The position numbers and the translations under genes were made by a program. Of a stretch of DNA of 64,000 bases, positions 45,701-54,360 are shown one piece after another (the stretch's first letter is position 1; every line of letters begins with the position of its first letter). The notes under the pieces are model-generated. The model was not told the DNA's origin and made no database searches. It saw only the letters and a list, made by a program, of their open reading frames with translations. The DNA is from Ferroplasma sp. (lineage in GTDB: Archaea > Thermoplasmatota > Thermoplasmata > Thermoplasmatales > Thermoplasmataceae): NCBI RefSeq assembly GCF_031200575.1, contig NZ_CP133597.1, positions 1,054,001-1,118,000 of the forward strand. Direction: 5' to 3'.

Positions 45701-47752
45701 AGGGCGGTCGAACCAGAACTACGTGATGATCCTAGTAAAATATTAATATATAAGGGTTCAATATTCGATGATTTTATAAGGAAAACCGAAGATAGATTAA
45801 GATCTATGGATATAAAAAGTGGAGATATAATTTCTGAAATACATAGAGATAGAGATAAATGGCATCAAATTGTATCAAATCAAAAAAGTAAAGTGATATA
45901 CAGAAGTAATCCATATAAGATGCCACCTCCAGATGACGTTATTATTCTTGGTTCATCGCGTGATACTGTGATGCATCCTCTAGCCAATATAGTATTTAAA
46001 AATGTTCCAAATTCTCTCAGGGAAGTGGATGATATCGCGGTATTTGGACACAATAAAACAGCCGAGTATACAATTAGGCAAACCCAATTTGTTCTATCAT
46101 TTGGTCCAGAATCCATACTTGAGGGTGATCATGGTTCCTACCTCATCCAGCGTGCGGGTTTATACGGAATTCAGTCATCATACTACCTTCCCCAGACTGT
46201 ATCAAACAATACAATTGATGAAAGTAATGGGTATGCTAGAAATCTAATTGCCAGAAAATTTAATTATAACGCCGAGTATATAAAGTTTATATCATTACCG
46301 TCGAATGAATATGTAGGAAAAAATGACCAGACACCTATATATGAAGTTATGCCTTTCCCTACGTGGGGAATCTGCAGTAATGTAAATAATCATAGAAAAA
46401 AAAGCAGCATACTGTATCAATATCTAAAAAAGACTAAAAACATAACCAAAATAATAGGATGCCCAGAATGCGGAAGCTATAAATATACTCCGGTAAGATT
46501 TGTTTCTGCTTGCCCCATGGGGCATCTGGATGATGTAAACTGGAATTTTTCAGTTCATGGTGGCAATATGTGCTACCCGAATTATTATTACTGGGATGCT
46601 GGTGGGTACTCACTCAAGTCTATACATATTGAATGCAGTAAATGTGGGAGGAAGACCAATATGGGAAATATTTATGGGGTGTATAATAAGAATATGATCA
46701 AATGCCCTATACCTGACAACAAAGGAACAGTGTGTGGCATGAATATGTCCATCGCACAGCGTGATTCAAGCTCATTAAGACTTCCAGAGATAATTACATT
46801 ACTCAATATTAACAGTACAGGTAAAGTACCGCAAAACACCGAAGAAAAACTAATTGAGGCAGCTGGAAATGCATGGAAGAGATACAATGATATAAAACTG
46901 TTAGAATCTATCCTCCTTAAACTGGATGAGGTAGATCCTAAAAAACACCAGGAGATAATCTCCAATCCAGATAAGTATTACTTTGGCAACAGCAGTGATG
47001 ACATTATTGGTATTTTCAGGAATGAATTCAGATATCTCTCAGAATCTACAGGTAGTCTTATTGATGAAGAATTCCGTATGGGGGAGTTTACCGCAGCCAA
47101 GAACCATAACTATAATGGAAATGTGTATTATAGACCAATACAGAATATATCTGCAATTGCTATTCAGACGTCATATATCAGGAATACTGGAGGGAAAAAA
47201 GTAAATCATGTATCTGTCCCATCATGCACAGAATACCGGGGAGAGCATTACTTTCCTGCAACAATCCTGTCAGGCGACGCAATTTTCATAAGGTTTAATA
47301 ATATCAAAATACATAGTGAGTATACACATTCTGAATTTAATAGCACAGTGTTTGACAAATATCCGCTGGATTATACATTTACATATTTGCATACGCTGTC
47401 ACATAGTATATTAAGAGCAATATCAGAATATACAGGATATTCCCTCCCATCAATTAGAGAAAGGATTTATGCATTTGGGAATAGCGGTGGTATCCTTATA
47501 TATACAACAGGTGTAGGTAGCGATGGTAGTATGGGTGGACTCGTGGATCTTGTAAATCACGATAAAATGGAAAAAATTCTTGATGATGCAATTCATAATG
47601 TCAGTATATGCTCAAACGATCCTTTCTGTCTCAACACTAAAATGACAGCGGATAAATACAATGGTTCGGCATGCTACAGCTGCATACTTTTACCCGAAAC
47701 GTCATGTGAATATGGTAATAAGTATCTTGACAGAAATGCAGTTTTAATGTGA
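42752..47752 (+). CDS. DrmA-DrmB fusion: DISARM helicase with DUF1998 half
   Basis: A 1666-residue protein. Residues about 400-1090 are DrmA-like: Walker A HTGSGKTEAYLA at 401, RYTLRLLTSQQFRR near 438, the SF2 DExH box IIQDEMHLLNGPLGSLFG near 684 and motif VI QATGRIGRSADG near 918, then NVPNSLREVDDIAVFG at the end. A CPACG knuckle lies near 521. Residues about 1105-1666 are DrmB-like: IRQTQFVLSFGPESILEGDHG, CPECG, VRFVSACPMGHLDDVNW, HTLSHSILRAI, IYTTGVGSDGSMGGLVDL and CYSCILLPETSCEYGNKYLDR (DUF1998). In known DISARM loci these are two genes. DISARM blocks incoming phage DNA. Strong GGGGGTG ribosome site. Confidence 0.85.
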   Translation: MNPASIELIRNVRQQLLGPAGTYDECIFDNPVNRYVVGIIKPYYANHDSNLEGEYVLDTGGVEEGDEIKQDTKPQLNSFGISFKMINGTFNVLVSYGKYHQVKLNNKDVYKRQSVRHNKLGIKGTCEFILEYTDFSTVILKVDEYNGYFNVMVYNKANQKIKYDDIYRYSLFQPSIRINVTGGLIDTEACGNVTDSNIKFLYRDTKELARGKNCAAIWKALDVENENDSVNIKLNSWPDYSDNYKDFYIPDIRTDFMPVYKSYIPETRKLETEFNAENMAEKNSSMENLDILINEYRSWITSITPAVPKDEIQVKTNIENLLETCNRMERGLQILRGNKDASRAFRFVNRVMATNSQWHRRDSNSSFNWRAFQIAFLLMEIESITDPASVDRDKMDILWVHTGSGKTEAYLAVALFDIIWRRYKSSGKDDNPGTSIITRYTLRLLTSQQFRRTVDLIVAAEYVRNNFEEFNDNINCPISAGMWVGGGMTPNKISDAVKVIQNSVKGESEKSEGDPVQLYKCPACGSWLAIPTGGIRAGTPIFAAGPCGGVTTTADVDIQLLKEESVYGARMGVYRIVFPNKMEREDIINSTLYEDFHEAGTYLNIPGYRISHDHKDIYITCMNPECRIFNTRIPVYTVDDQIYSRKPSIIVATVDKFANIPFNPLASNILGDINKKTKPPDLIIQDEMHLLNGPLGSLFGLYENMVDAIIENRGDLKVKYIGASATVSSVEDQVSLLFARRASVFPPSGIQQDENFFFTKDYGENHRTRIYAGIMGAPDLGVQTPLIRLMAQIIAFRENFRDTSDLKNFYTPVFYFNSIKELSIATSLFREDVRELLEKFTPPVKLDTANYEELSGKAKSAEIPVKLDRLESWNITPEENTGALFTTSMFGTGVDISRLTEMIMSGQPKSTSDYIQATGRIGRSADGVVFVLYNPLKPRDISHYEMFMQYHSRINIYVERSPVSPFSTGSMETGMGATITGFVRAVEPELRDDPSKILIYKGSIFDDFIRKTEDRLRSMDIKSGDIISEIHRDRDKWHQIVSNQKSKVIYRSNPYKMPPPDDVIILGSSRDTVMHPLANIVFKNVPNSLREVDDIAVFGHNKTAEYTIRQTQFVLSFGPESILEGDHGSYLIQRAGLYGIQSSYYLPQTVSNNTIDESNGYARNLIARKFNYNAEYIKFISLPSNEYVGKNDQTPIYEVMPFPTWGICSNVNNHRKKSSILYQYLKKTKNITKIIGCPECGSYKYTPVRFVSACPMGHLDDVNWNFSVHGGNMCYPNYYYWDAGGYSLKSIHIECSKCGRKTNMGNIYGVYNKNMIKCPIPDNKGTVCGMNMSIAQRDSSSLRLPEIITLLNINSTGKVPQNTEEKLIEAAGNAWKRYNDIKLLESILLKLDEVDPKKHQEIISNPDKYYFGNSSDDIIGIFRNEFRYLSESTGSLIDEEFRMGEFTAAKNHNYNGNVYYRPIQNISAIAIQTSYIRNTGGKKVNHVSVPSCTEYRGEHYFPATILSGDAIFIRFNNIKIHSEYTHSEFNSTVFDKYPLDYTFTYLHTLSHSILRAISEYTGYSLPSIRERIYAFGNSGGILIYTTGVGSDGSMGGLVDLVNHDKMEKILDDAIHNVSICSNDPFCLNTKMTADKYNGSACYSCILLPETSCEYGNKYLDRNAVLM

Positions 47753-47757
47753 GATAA

Positions 47758-50175
47758 ATGATATATAAGTATTTTTTTAAGTATCCTGCATGTCCCCAGT
47801 GTGGTGCCCCTATATATAACCCGGCAAAGGTCAAAATTGATGCTCAAAACAAAAGATACATATGTGGTGGATGGGAAGACTGCCATATATTTAATAAAGA
47901 ACTACCATGGAAAATTAATTTAAACCCTGCAGAAAATGCGTATATAGAATGGATAACTGCAGGTATCAGCGGTATTCATGCTGTCAACTGGCCATTTCCT
48001 AATAGGCCTTTATTTCTAGCTGTTGCCGCAGATACAATCTCTCACATTCTTGATAGGAATGTTCTTCTGATAACTATGTCTGATAAACCAACTGAAAACG
48101 TTTTAGAGGAGACTAGTGTACATGAAATATTATCAGGTCTGTATAGGGTAACAGGCGATCGTGTAAACAAACAATCCCAGGGAATAAGTAAGAAAGATAT
48201 TTTTCCAATTATACGTAACGCGTGGGAATATAACATAGATGGAATTATTAAGGGTAAAATCCCGGTAAAATCTTTCTGGAAAGATATAGCGGACAATTAT
48301 GGCGTTACACGTGAGAGGCTAAATCTCAGAAAAATCCCCAATGGCTCACGATTTGGAACTATAAATTGTTATAACGTTATGGATTACAGTGAGTTCTACT
48401 CTAGTTCATCCTCAACTGTCAGGGAATTAGTTACTGTAATTAAATACATATCACAAGAATCCGTTTTAAATTATATTAGGGAGCGGGATCCGGCTATTGT
48501 TATTATTGATGCCGGCAGTAACACAGATATTCTTGAATTTTTACTTAAGGATTATTGCATACCTGTAGTGGCATTTACAGACTATGACATGAATACTGTA
48601 AAGAAGCTCATTAACAATGGCATTAAATTTCACCCATTAAAGTCCACTGAATTCATGAATGCTTACAGCCTAATATGTCATGCTGGGAATCTATACCGCT
48701 CAAGAAAATTTAATATTGAATATATTGAATATAGTACACGTAATATTATAATACCAGGATCATTGCATATAGATAACGAAATGGTAGAGAGGCTCAGGCG
48801 TATAGAACTCAAATCAATTCTTACTCTAAGAGATATATCTAATATTACTGTACGTAATGATAATATCTCTAAACTTATAGATGATGTATATTCTCTTTCA
48901 AGAGATGCGGGAGATATCTTTAGAAAAATAATTGAGGATAAATTTGGATCGGGCCTAAATATAAACCCATGGCGCAATGAATTTATTAATATTATAAAGG
49001 AAAGGAAGATGAATGAAAACTGGGCAATTATGGCGGGGAAATTTCTCGATAGTTACTTAAAATCGGAAGGAATTACTCTTCATACCCTCCTGCCTGCTGA
49101 TGTTGCGGGCCTAAGAACTAAGGGCATTATGATTCCCGGGATCTACGGTAATTTTAATTTCAGCACACTGAACACTGAAAAAATACTTGTCTGTGGAACG
49201 AGCGAATTGCTTGAATATGCACGTTATTATATTAAAAACTCTAAGTGCCAGAAATTTTACAGACCATTTGTTGAGTATACTGGCGATATGCCACGACTCA
49301 TCAGAGCTGTTATCGATAGTATTAATTATAATGAGTTTAAAGAGTACAGTAAATATGGTAGCGATGATATCGACTATTATACTGAGATTCACCCAATAGA
49401 AGATAAAATTAGAAATACAATTAAGTCGGGCGATGAAGCCGTATATATCTATGGAATAGACGGAAGGTATACTATCATACCAGCAGGTGTGGAGATATAT
49501 GTTATCAGAGGTAGAAGCATTGAATCTATAAGGTTATCAGAGAAAAATATCTATAAACTTCCGGGAACATATATACTCTTTGACAGAAGTGGACTATATA
49601 GATCCATACATCTTGAGCTTCTGCAATTCATTCTTAATAGTGGTGATATTGAAACAGTTCGTGTGGGCGGCAGAAGTGTTAGTATAATAGATATTTTCAA
49701 TAAATCACGAATGTGGATACACGGGCTATCAAAACTATCCAGAATCATCTCAGCAGAGAATATTGCATCAGATCTTAAAAATCTTGAATTAAGTGCAGAA
49801 AATGAATCATATTTAAAAAGATGGTGGGTTCCGATAGAGACTAGGGATGATACAGTGAGCTTATACATAGCCGATAGCCCAAAAACCCTAAATGATATGA
49901 TACGTATATTTGGATATCTAAAAGATAAACTTGGAGATGAATCATTCAGCAATAACGCTGCTGTTGAATGCTATAATGATGTAAGTATAATGCACAGACT
50001 TTCAAGAAATATACTGCACGGTGAGTACATTGATCTTTCTAGGAAATTTTTTAACTTAATTAATGGGGCAACGGATAACGCACGTTTATTGATCAAAAGA
50101 GCAACGCTTGAAAAAGTTAATAATGACACGGATGCATATACCATAAATTATCCAGAGGGTATGGGGGCTGAGTAA
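47758..50175 (+). CDS. Zinc-ribbon protein at DrmE position, function unknown
   Basis: An 805-residue protein starting 5 bp after the DrmAB stop. A four-Cys ribbon lies at the N-terminus (Cys12, Cys15, Cys36, Cys42 in ACPQCGAP and ICGGWEDC). The middle (about 230-320) has Rossmann-like text (AIVIIDAGSNTDILEFLL, IPVVAFTDYDM), and a later section (YVIRGRSIESIRLSEKNIYKLPG) is beta-rich. I see no nuclease or NTP-binding motif. Class 2 DISARM contains a large unknown protein, DrmE, of similar length; position and size make a DrmE relation plausible but unproven. Confidence 0.55.
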   Translation: MIYKYFFKYPACPQCGAPIYNPAKVKIDAQNKRYICGGWEDCHIFNKELPWKINLNPAENAYIEWITAGISGIHAVNWPFPNRPLFLAVAADTISHILDRNVLLITMSDKPTENVLEETSVHEILSGLYRVTGDRVNKQSQGISKKDIFPIIRNAWEYNIDGIIKGKIPVKSFWKDIADNYGVTRERLNLRKIPNGSRFGTINCYNVMDYSEFYSSSSSTVRELVTVIKYISQESVLNYIRERDPAIVIIDAGSNTDILEFLLKDYCIPVVAFTDYDMNTVKKLINNGIKFHPLKSTEFMNAYSLICHAGNLYRSRKFNIEYIEYSTRNIIIPGSLHIDNEMVERLRRIELKSILTLRDISNITVRNDNISKLIDDVYSLSRDAGDIFRKIIEDKFGSGLNINPWRNEFINIIKERKMNENWAIMAGKFLDSYLKSEGITLHTLLPADVAGLRTKGIMIPGIYGNFNFSTLNTEKILVCGTSELLEYARYYIKNSKCQKFYRPFVEYTGDMPRLIRAVIDSINYNEFKEYSKYGSDDIDYYTEIHPIEDKIRNTIKSGDEAVYIYGIDGRYTIIPAGVEIYVIRGRSIESIRLSEKNIYKLPGTYILFDRSGLYRSIHLELLQFILNSGDIETVRVGGRSVSIIDIFNKSRMWIHGLSKLSRIISAENIASDLKNLELSAENESYLKRWWVPIETRDDTVSLYIADSPKTLNDMIRIFGYLKDKLGDESFSNNAAVECYNDVSIMHRLSRNILHGEYIDLSRKFFNLINGATDNARLLIKRATLEKVNNDTDAYTINYPEGMGAE

Positions 50176-50177
50176 AC

Positions 50178-51125
50178 TTGGAGAAAAATAACAGATTAAA
50201 AATGCTGGACATGTTTTCTGGTATGGGTGGGATGTCTATCGGATTCGCACGCAGAGGCTTTAGTGTTACAGGTATCGATATAGAACCTTTTGCAGTTGAT
50301 TCTTATAATAAATTAACAGGTGGAACTGGTTCTGCTGCAGATTTACGGGAGATAACTATTAAATCTAATTATGATGTTATTGCTGGTGGTCCGCCTTGCA
50401 GACCTTGGTCAACAGTAAATCTAAAAGCACGTAAAATGCATCATAGAGATTATGATCTTGTACAGAAATATTTCAGCATAGTGACTGATAAGATGCCTAG
50501 GGTGTTTATTATGGAGAATGTACCTGCAATAATGAATGATCCTGTTATAGGGGAATCAATTAATAATGCTGTAAAAATGGGATACACCGTTAAAACTGGT
50601 ATCATTAGATATTCAGATTATGGGGCTGCGACTGCCCGACAGCGGTTCTTTGTAACTGGTGTAAAAGGGGAGAAAAATAATATATTCGAATACCTCGCAA
50701 AACAAATTAAAATCACAAAAACTGTACGCGACGCTATATGGCCATATAGGCATCTAAATGAGGGCGCAACTCCGGACCATGTCTGGCCACATCTTAGAAC
50801 AATTTCAAAGTATTCTGATAAATATAGAACAGGAAAATATGGATGGAGGTGGTTGAAATGGGATGAACCGTCTCCCTCTTTCGGAAATGTTATGAAAACG
50901 TATACACTTCATCCAAACTATCCACCTGAAAACCCTAATGCACGTGTAATATCTGTTCTTGAGGCACTGAGAATAATGGGATTTGATAATTTTGAATTTC
51001 CTAAATATATACCAATGGGTAAAAGATACCAGATGGTGGTAGATTCAATTAGCCCTGTTTTTTCATATACACTTGCAGGGGTGATTAAAGATGTGCTCAG
51101 AGAAGCCAGGACAGTTACAGCATAG
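50178..51125 (+). CDS. DNA (cytosine-5) methyltransferase (DISARM DrmMII-type)
   Basis: A 315-residue C5 methyltransferase: motif I MFSGMGGMSIGF (SAM binding), motif IV GGPPCRPWS with the nucleophile Cys74, motif VI MENVP with Glu113, motif VIII TARQRFF, a target-recognition stretch about 205-255 and motif X (SPVFSYTLAGVI). It methylates cytosine in a short site, marking host DNA. It begins with TTG 50178 right after the DrmE-position gene; ATG 50202 is the alternative. No cognate restriction endonuclease is adjacent; DISARM itself would use the mark. The end overlaps the glycosylase gene by 35 bp. Confidence 0.87.
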   Translation: MEKNNRLKMLDMFSGMGGMSIGFARRGFSVTGIDIEPFAVDSYNKLTGGTGSAADLREITIKSNYDVIAGGPPCRPWSTVNLKARKMHHRDYDLVQKYFSIVTDKMPRVFIMENVPAIMNDPVIGESINNAVKMGYTVKTGIIRYSDYGAATARQRFFVTGVKGEKNNIFEYLAKQIKITKTVRDAIWPYRHLNEGATPDHVWPHLRTISKYSDKYRTGKYGWRWLKWDEPSPSFGNVMKTYTLHPNYPPENPNARVISVLEALRIMGFDNFEFPKYIPMGKRYQMVVDSISPVFSYTLAGVIKDVLREARTVTA

Positions 51126-51750
51126 GGTAGGAGGAGAGATTATAAAATTGGGAGTAAATAATTATCGCAGTTTCCCATGGAGATTTACCTACGATCCTTA
51201 CCTTGTTGCAGTTTCAGAAATTCTTTTAAGAAGGACAAAGGCAGTTCAGGTAGGTATGGTATATAATCAGATAATAGAAAGATATCCTTCAGTGCAAAAG
51301 ATGGTAAATATACGGGATGACGATGTCATGTTATCCTCGCTGGGTCTCCATTCCAGAGCACGAATATTGCGTAAATTTGCAGGTCAAATTGTTGATATTT
51401 ATGATGGTATTATACCGGAAGAGCGAAAAAAACTTCTAGCGATAACAGGATTAGGGGATTACAGTACATCCGCTATACGTGTATTCGCATTCAGGCACAT
51501 TGATCCATTAATTGATGCTAACACTGTAAGGATAATATCAAGAATAAATGGCATTCCGTTTTCCGATTCATTAAGAAGAAGTAAAATAATACATAAGAAA
51601 TATGAAGAAATAGCTAAATTATATGATCCAGTAGTGTTTGGTTATTCTATCCTTGACTTTGGTGCTCTGATTTGTGGCACTGTTCCTGTATGCGGTATAT
51701 GTTCCCTGAATAGCGTATGCCAGTATGCAATAAACCATACTAATAAATGA
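51091..51750 (+). CDS. Mig-type T/G mismatch DNA glycosylase (HhH-GPD, Fe-S)
   Basis: A 219-residue HhH-GPD protein. FPWRFTYDPYLVAVSEILLRRT, the helix-hairpin-helix TGLGDYSTSAI and the catalytic Asp142 in PLIDANTVRI match the thermophilic mismatch glycosylase Mig. The residue where endonuclease III has its lyase Lys is Tyr124, as in Mig, so a monofunctional T/G (and U/G) glycosylase is expected. A Fe-S cluster Cys195, Cys201, Cys204, Cys210 is present with spacing 5-2-5 rather than 6-2-5. It repairs deaminated 5-methylcytosine made by the coupled methyltransferase. ATG 51091 lies in the upstream gene; TTG 51148, 11 bp after AGGAGGAG, is an alternative start. Confidence 0.82.
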   Translation: MCSEKPGQLQHRVGGEIIKLGVNNYRSFPWRFTYDPYLVAVSEILLRRTKAVQVGMVYNQIIERYPSVQKMVNIRDDDVMLSSLGLHSRARILRKFAGQIVDIYDGIIPEERKKLLAITGLGDYSTSAIRVFAFRHIDPLIDANTVRIISRINGIPFSDSLRRSKIIHKKYEEIAKLYDPVVFGYSILDFGALICGTVPVCGICSLNSVCQYAINHTNK

Positions 51751-52718
51751 ACTTGTATCCAATTCGACCTCTTCTACCATTGCCATATATTTTTTCTGTG
51801 ATAGTTTACATGGGTACCTCGCTTTAATTTGTCTAAATTAACTTTTAAAAAATTAGATATTATCATTTAATTAATATATAAATACAAATTATATATTATA
51901 ATTATCCATATAAATATATTTATATAAATAAATATCTATAAATAAATATTATAAAAATAATTAATCTATACTTTATTTTAATTATAATTATATTAATATT
52001 ATTTCTGAAAGACTGTTATAATATGCATTATGCAAATAAAATATGCATATGTTAAAGTTATATTTATGTGACTTATATTACGTTCCAAGTAAACTTAATT
52101 CCTTAAATCGTTTATAAATTCCTCATATATAATATTCATTTATGTACTTTGGATCATAATCTATTCATCGCTCATATTCATAATTACCTCGCTTATACCA
52201 CAATAATTCCCGTATTCCTAATATACTCTCAAAATAATGCAGTATAACAAACGTTATACGGCGTTTTTGCTTAAATACTTTTTATACTGTAGTGATTTTA
52301 TGAAAATACAGTAGAATGCAGGCTGCTGGATGCCCTTTCGTGGCATGACAAACCCATTTTTGCTGGATCTATCCATATTCCTATATTGTACAGTAAGGAC
52401 TGCTAATTATATGATTGCCTAAAATAAATATATATTATATATTATATTAAATTAATATTTATTTTATTTAATTAATAATTATTATTTAAATATAACTATT
52501 AAATAAAATATTATAATATAATTATAAAAACATTTTATTAATTATATAATAGTATAAGGATATTACTTAATTTTTTGAAAGTAATATGCAAATTGAAAAT
52601 AATTATTACCTCCAGGTTGTGGGATATATCGGTGCTTTACAGGAACTTTTCCCAGGAATCGCCAGAAGTTCGGTCAAACGCCCTCAGCCAATGCTCCTGA
52701 TTTCCTCAAATAGACTTT
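51751..52718. other. Very AT-rich intergenic region
   Basis: About 970 bp without a supported gene. The stretches 51850-52010 and 52420-52560 consist almost only of A and T in runs of ATAT/AATTAA. A more GC-rich island near 52300-52380 (CAGGCTGCTGGATGCC) and 52610-52710 shows no coding I can identify. It separates the defence island from the MGMT gene and may mark an old junction. Confidence 0.45.
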
Positions 52719-53405
52719 GTGCAAAACGATTATAAATCCCTCTTATATTATTCAGATATGAGTGGCGCTGCTGGGGAGAAATTCCATAAAGATACCATAA
52801 TCACGCATCGTTGTGACAGTTACAAATCACTGACAGAGACATCACAAATACAATCAGGAATAAGAACAGTAAAATATGGAGGCGATGGAAAGGGTGTTGA
52901 AATAAAATACAGGATATTTGCCTCTAAAATAGATAAAATACTTCTGGCGAAAACCGATAGAGGAGTCTGCAGCATCATTATTGGTGCTGACGAAGAATTG
53001 TTATATGGCTCACTCCAGAAACAATTCCCGCATGCTACATTGACAGAATCAGCTGGCATGCAGCCGGAAATTGATTCCATAAATCACTATCTGGATGGTG
53101 GATTGCTCGATATGCCGGTTGATATATGTGGTACTGAATTTCAGGTAAAGGTCTGGACAGCCATCAACGCAATACCCTATGGAGAAACCAAATCTTACAG
53201 TGAACTGGCTGAGGAGATAGGCATGCCTACTGCATACCGGGCAGTGGCCAATGCCTGCGGGGCGAATCCGGTACCTCTAATTATACCATGCCACAGGGTT
53301 GTTGGCAAGAATGGAAGTCTCGGAGGATATGGCCCGGGGATAGACAAAAAGAAATTCTTGCTTGAACTTGAGAAAAAGAATAAAGATAGCAATAAAGGAA
53401 ATTAA
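52719..53405 (+). CDS. ogt: Methylated-DNA--protein-cysteine methyltransferase (MGMT, Ada C-terminal type)
   Basis: A protein of 228 residues from GTG 52719, or 215 from ATG 52758. The active-site block LIIPCHRVVGKNGSLGGYG is complete, preceded by GTEFQVKVWTAINAIPYGETKSYSELA, the helix-turn-helix with the Arg finger (TAYRAVANACG). The text before it (VEIKYRIFASKIDKILLAKTDRGVCSI) aligns with the C-terminal half of E. coli Ada, and the N-terminal 40 residues look like a worn-down remnant of Ada's regulatory part. It transfers the methyl from O6-methylguanine to its Cys. Confidence 0.88.
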   Translation: MQNDYKSLLYYSDMSGAAGEKFHKDTIITHRCDSYKSLTETSQIQSGIRTVKYGGDGKGVEIKYRIFASKIDKILLAKTDRGVCSIIIGADEELLYGSLQKQFPHATLTESAGMQPEIDSINHYLDGGLLDMPVDICGTEFQVKVWTAINAIPYGETKSYSELAEEIGMPTAYRAVANACGANPVPLIIPCHRVVGKNGSLGGYGPGIDKKKFLLELEKKNKDSNKGN

Positions 53406-53889
53406 GTCAAACACTTTAGGTAACCATGATATTCTCTGGAATGTTGACTACGTGGCAGATAATAAATCTAGTTTCCATGCAGGTGATGCATTATGGCAAT
53501 ATTATTAGCTATAGCAGTCATGATTATCATACGGCTTCTCTAAGCACAATATCCTTGTAACCCAGAGAGGACAATCCCTTTCAACAGATATTTCCTGAAA
53601 AGAAATCTATTCAGTTTAAATTGGAGCCATAAAATAAAAACATCAAGTTGCATATATCCAATAAATTTAACTAAATTGAAATATTTTCAGAAGTCACGAA
53701 TGGCACGAATTTTAAAATGACAGCATAACATTTATTTTTTAAATAAACTAAGTGGAGAAGTTTTACAGGCCATTGAAATATAAATAGTATGTAATGTAAT
53801 AGTGACCACTTCTGGAAGTTAGCAAAGAAGAATTTAAGTCATCAGACTAAAAAATAACTTATAAAATATTTAACTTATTTCCCTTAATT
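53406..53889. other. Intergenic region, nothing identified
   Basis: No gene supported. The plus strand near 53690-53730 reads GGCACGAATTTTAAAATGACAGCATAAC, which in reverse faintly resembles the IS256-type end (TGCTGT...TTTAAAATG), but the match is short. Confidence 0.4.
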
Positions 53890-54278
53890 TTATTGAGTAA
53901 TTTTTTTATCTAATGCAACTAACGGAATTGATAAGGCCATTGCTAAAAAACATAGGATGCATCATATACTGTAATGTCCATATTCACAGATAATGAACAA
54001 GCACCTTTGAGGATTTCATTAAAGCTATGTACTTTCAATAAACTTAATAGAGAATAAGTTTCATCCATTATGGTGTTCCCGTCATCAACACTTATAGTAT
54101 CCTTTTTTATTCTTCTCCAGATAGTATTGAAAGACTCATAGTAAGTCAGATCATGTATATGAAAACGATCGAATTTGTATAGCCTGTTTTCAATAAGATC
54201 GGTAGCGCTATATTTTAATATAAGTGACATTATGGCTGAGGTATCCAGAACTGCCTCCTTACTGTTTATCATGGTCAT
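53890..54278 (-). pseudogene. VapC-like PIN toxin with frameshift
   Basis: From ATG 54278 the frame reads MTMINSKEAVLDTSAIMSLI with the first PIN Asp, then Glu in YYESFNTIW, and VYDASYVF before a stop at 53943. In another frame the family C-terminus follows at once: AMALSIPLVALDKKITQ, ending at 53890. The break falls in GTTTTTTAG; one more T would give SYVFLAMALS, the usual VapC text. So a one-base deletion in a T run inactivated it, or a sequencing error is present. The decayed antitoxin lies upstream. Confidence 0.72.
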
Positions 54279-54360
54279 CCATTATCAATTTGTATGAATA
54301 CTCTAGGATCCCATATTTAGATTCCATTTTCTTTCTATTACTATTTATATCATTTAACTT

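Noticed and set aside
51751-52718. Replication origin
   Set aside because: It is very AT-rich, but no Cdc6/Orc1 gene and no clear origin recognition boxes are seen nearby.
52719-52757. GTG start giving 13 extra residues to MGMT
   Set aside because: Not excluded, but the ATG at 52758 is equally possible; the N-terminal text looks like a remnant, so no functional claim was built on it.
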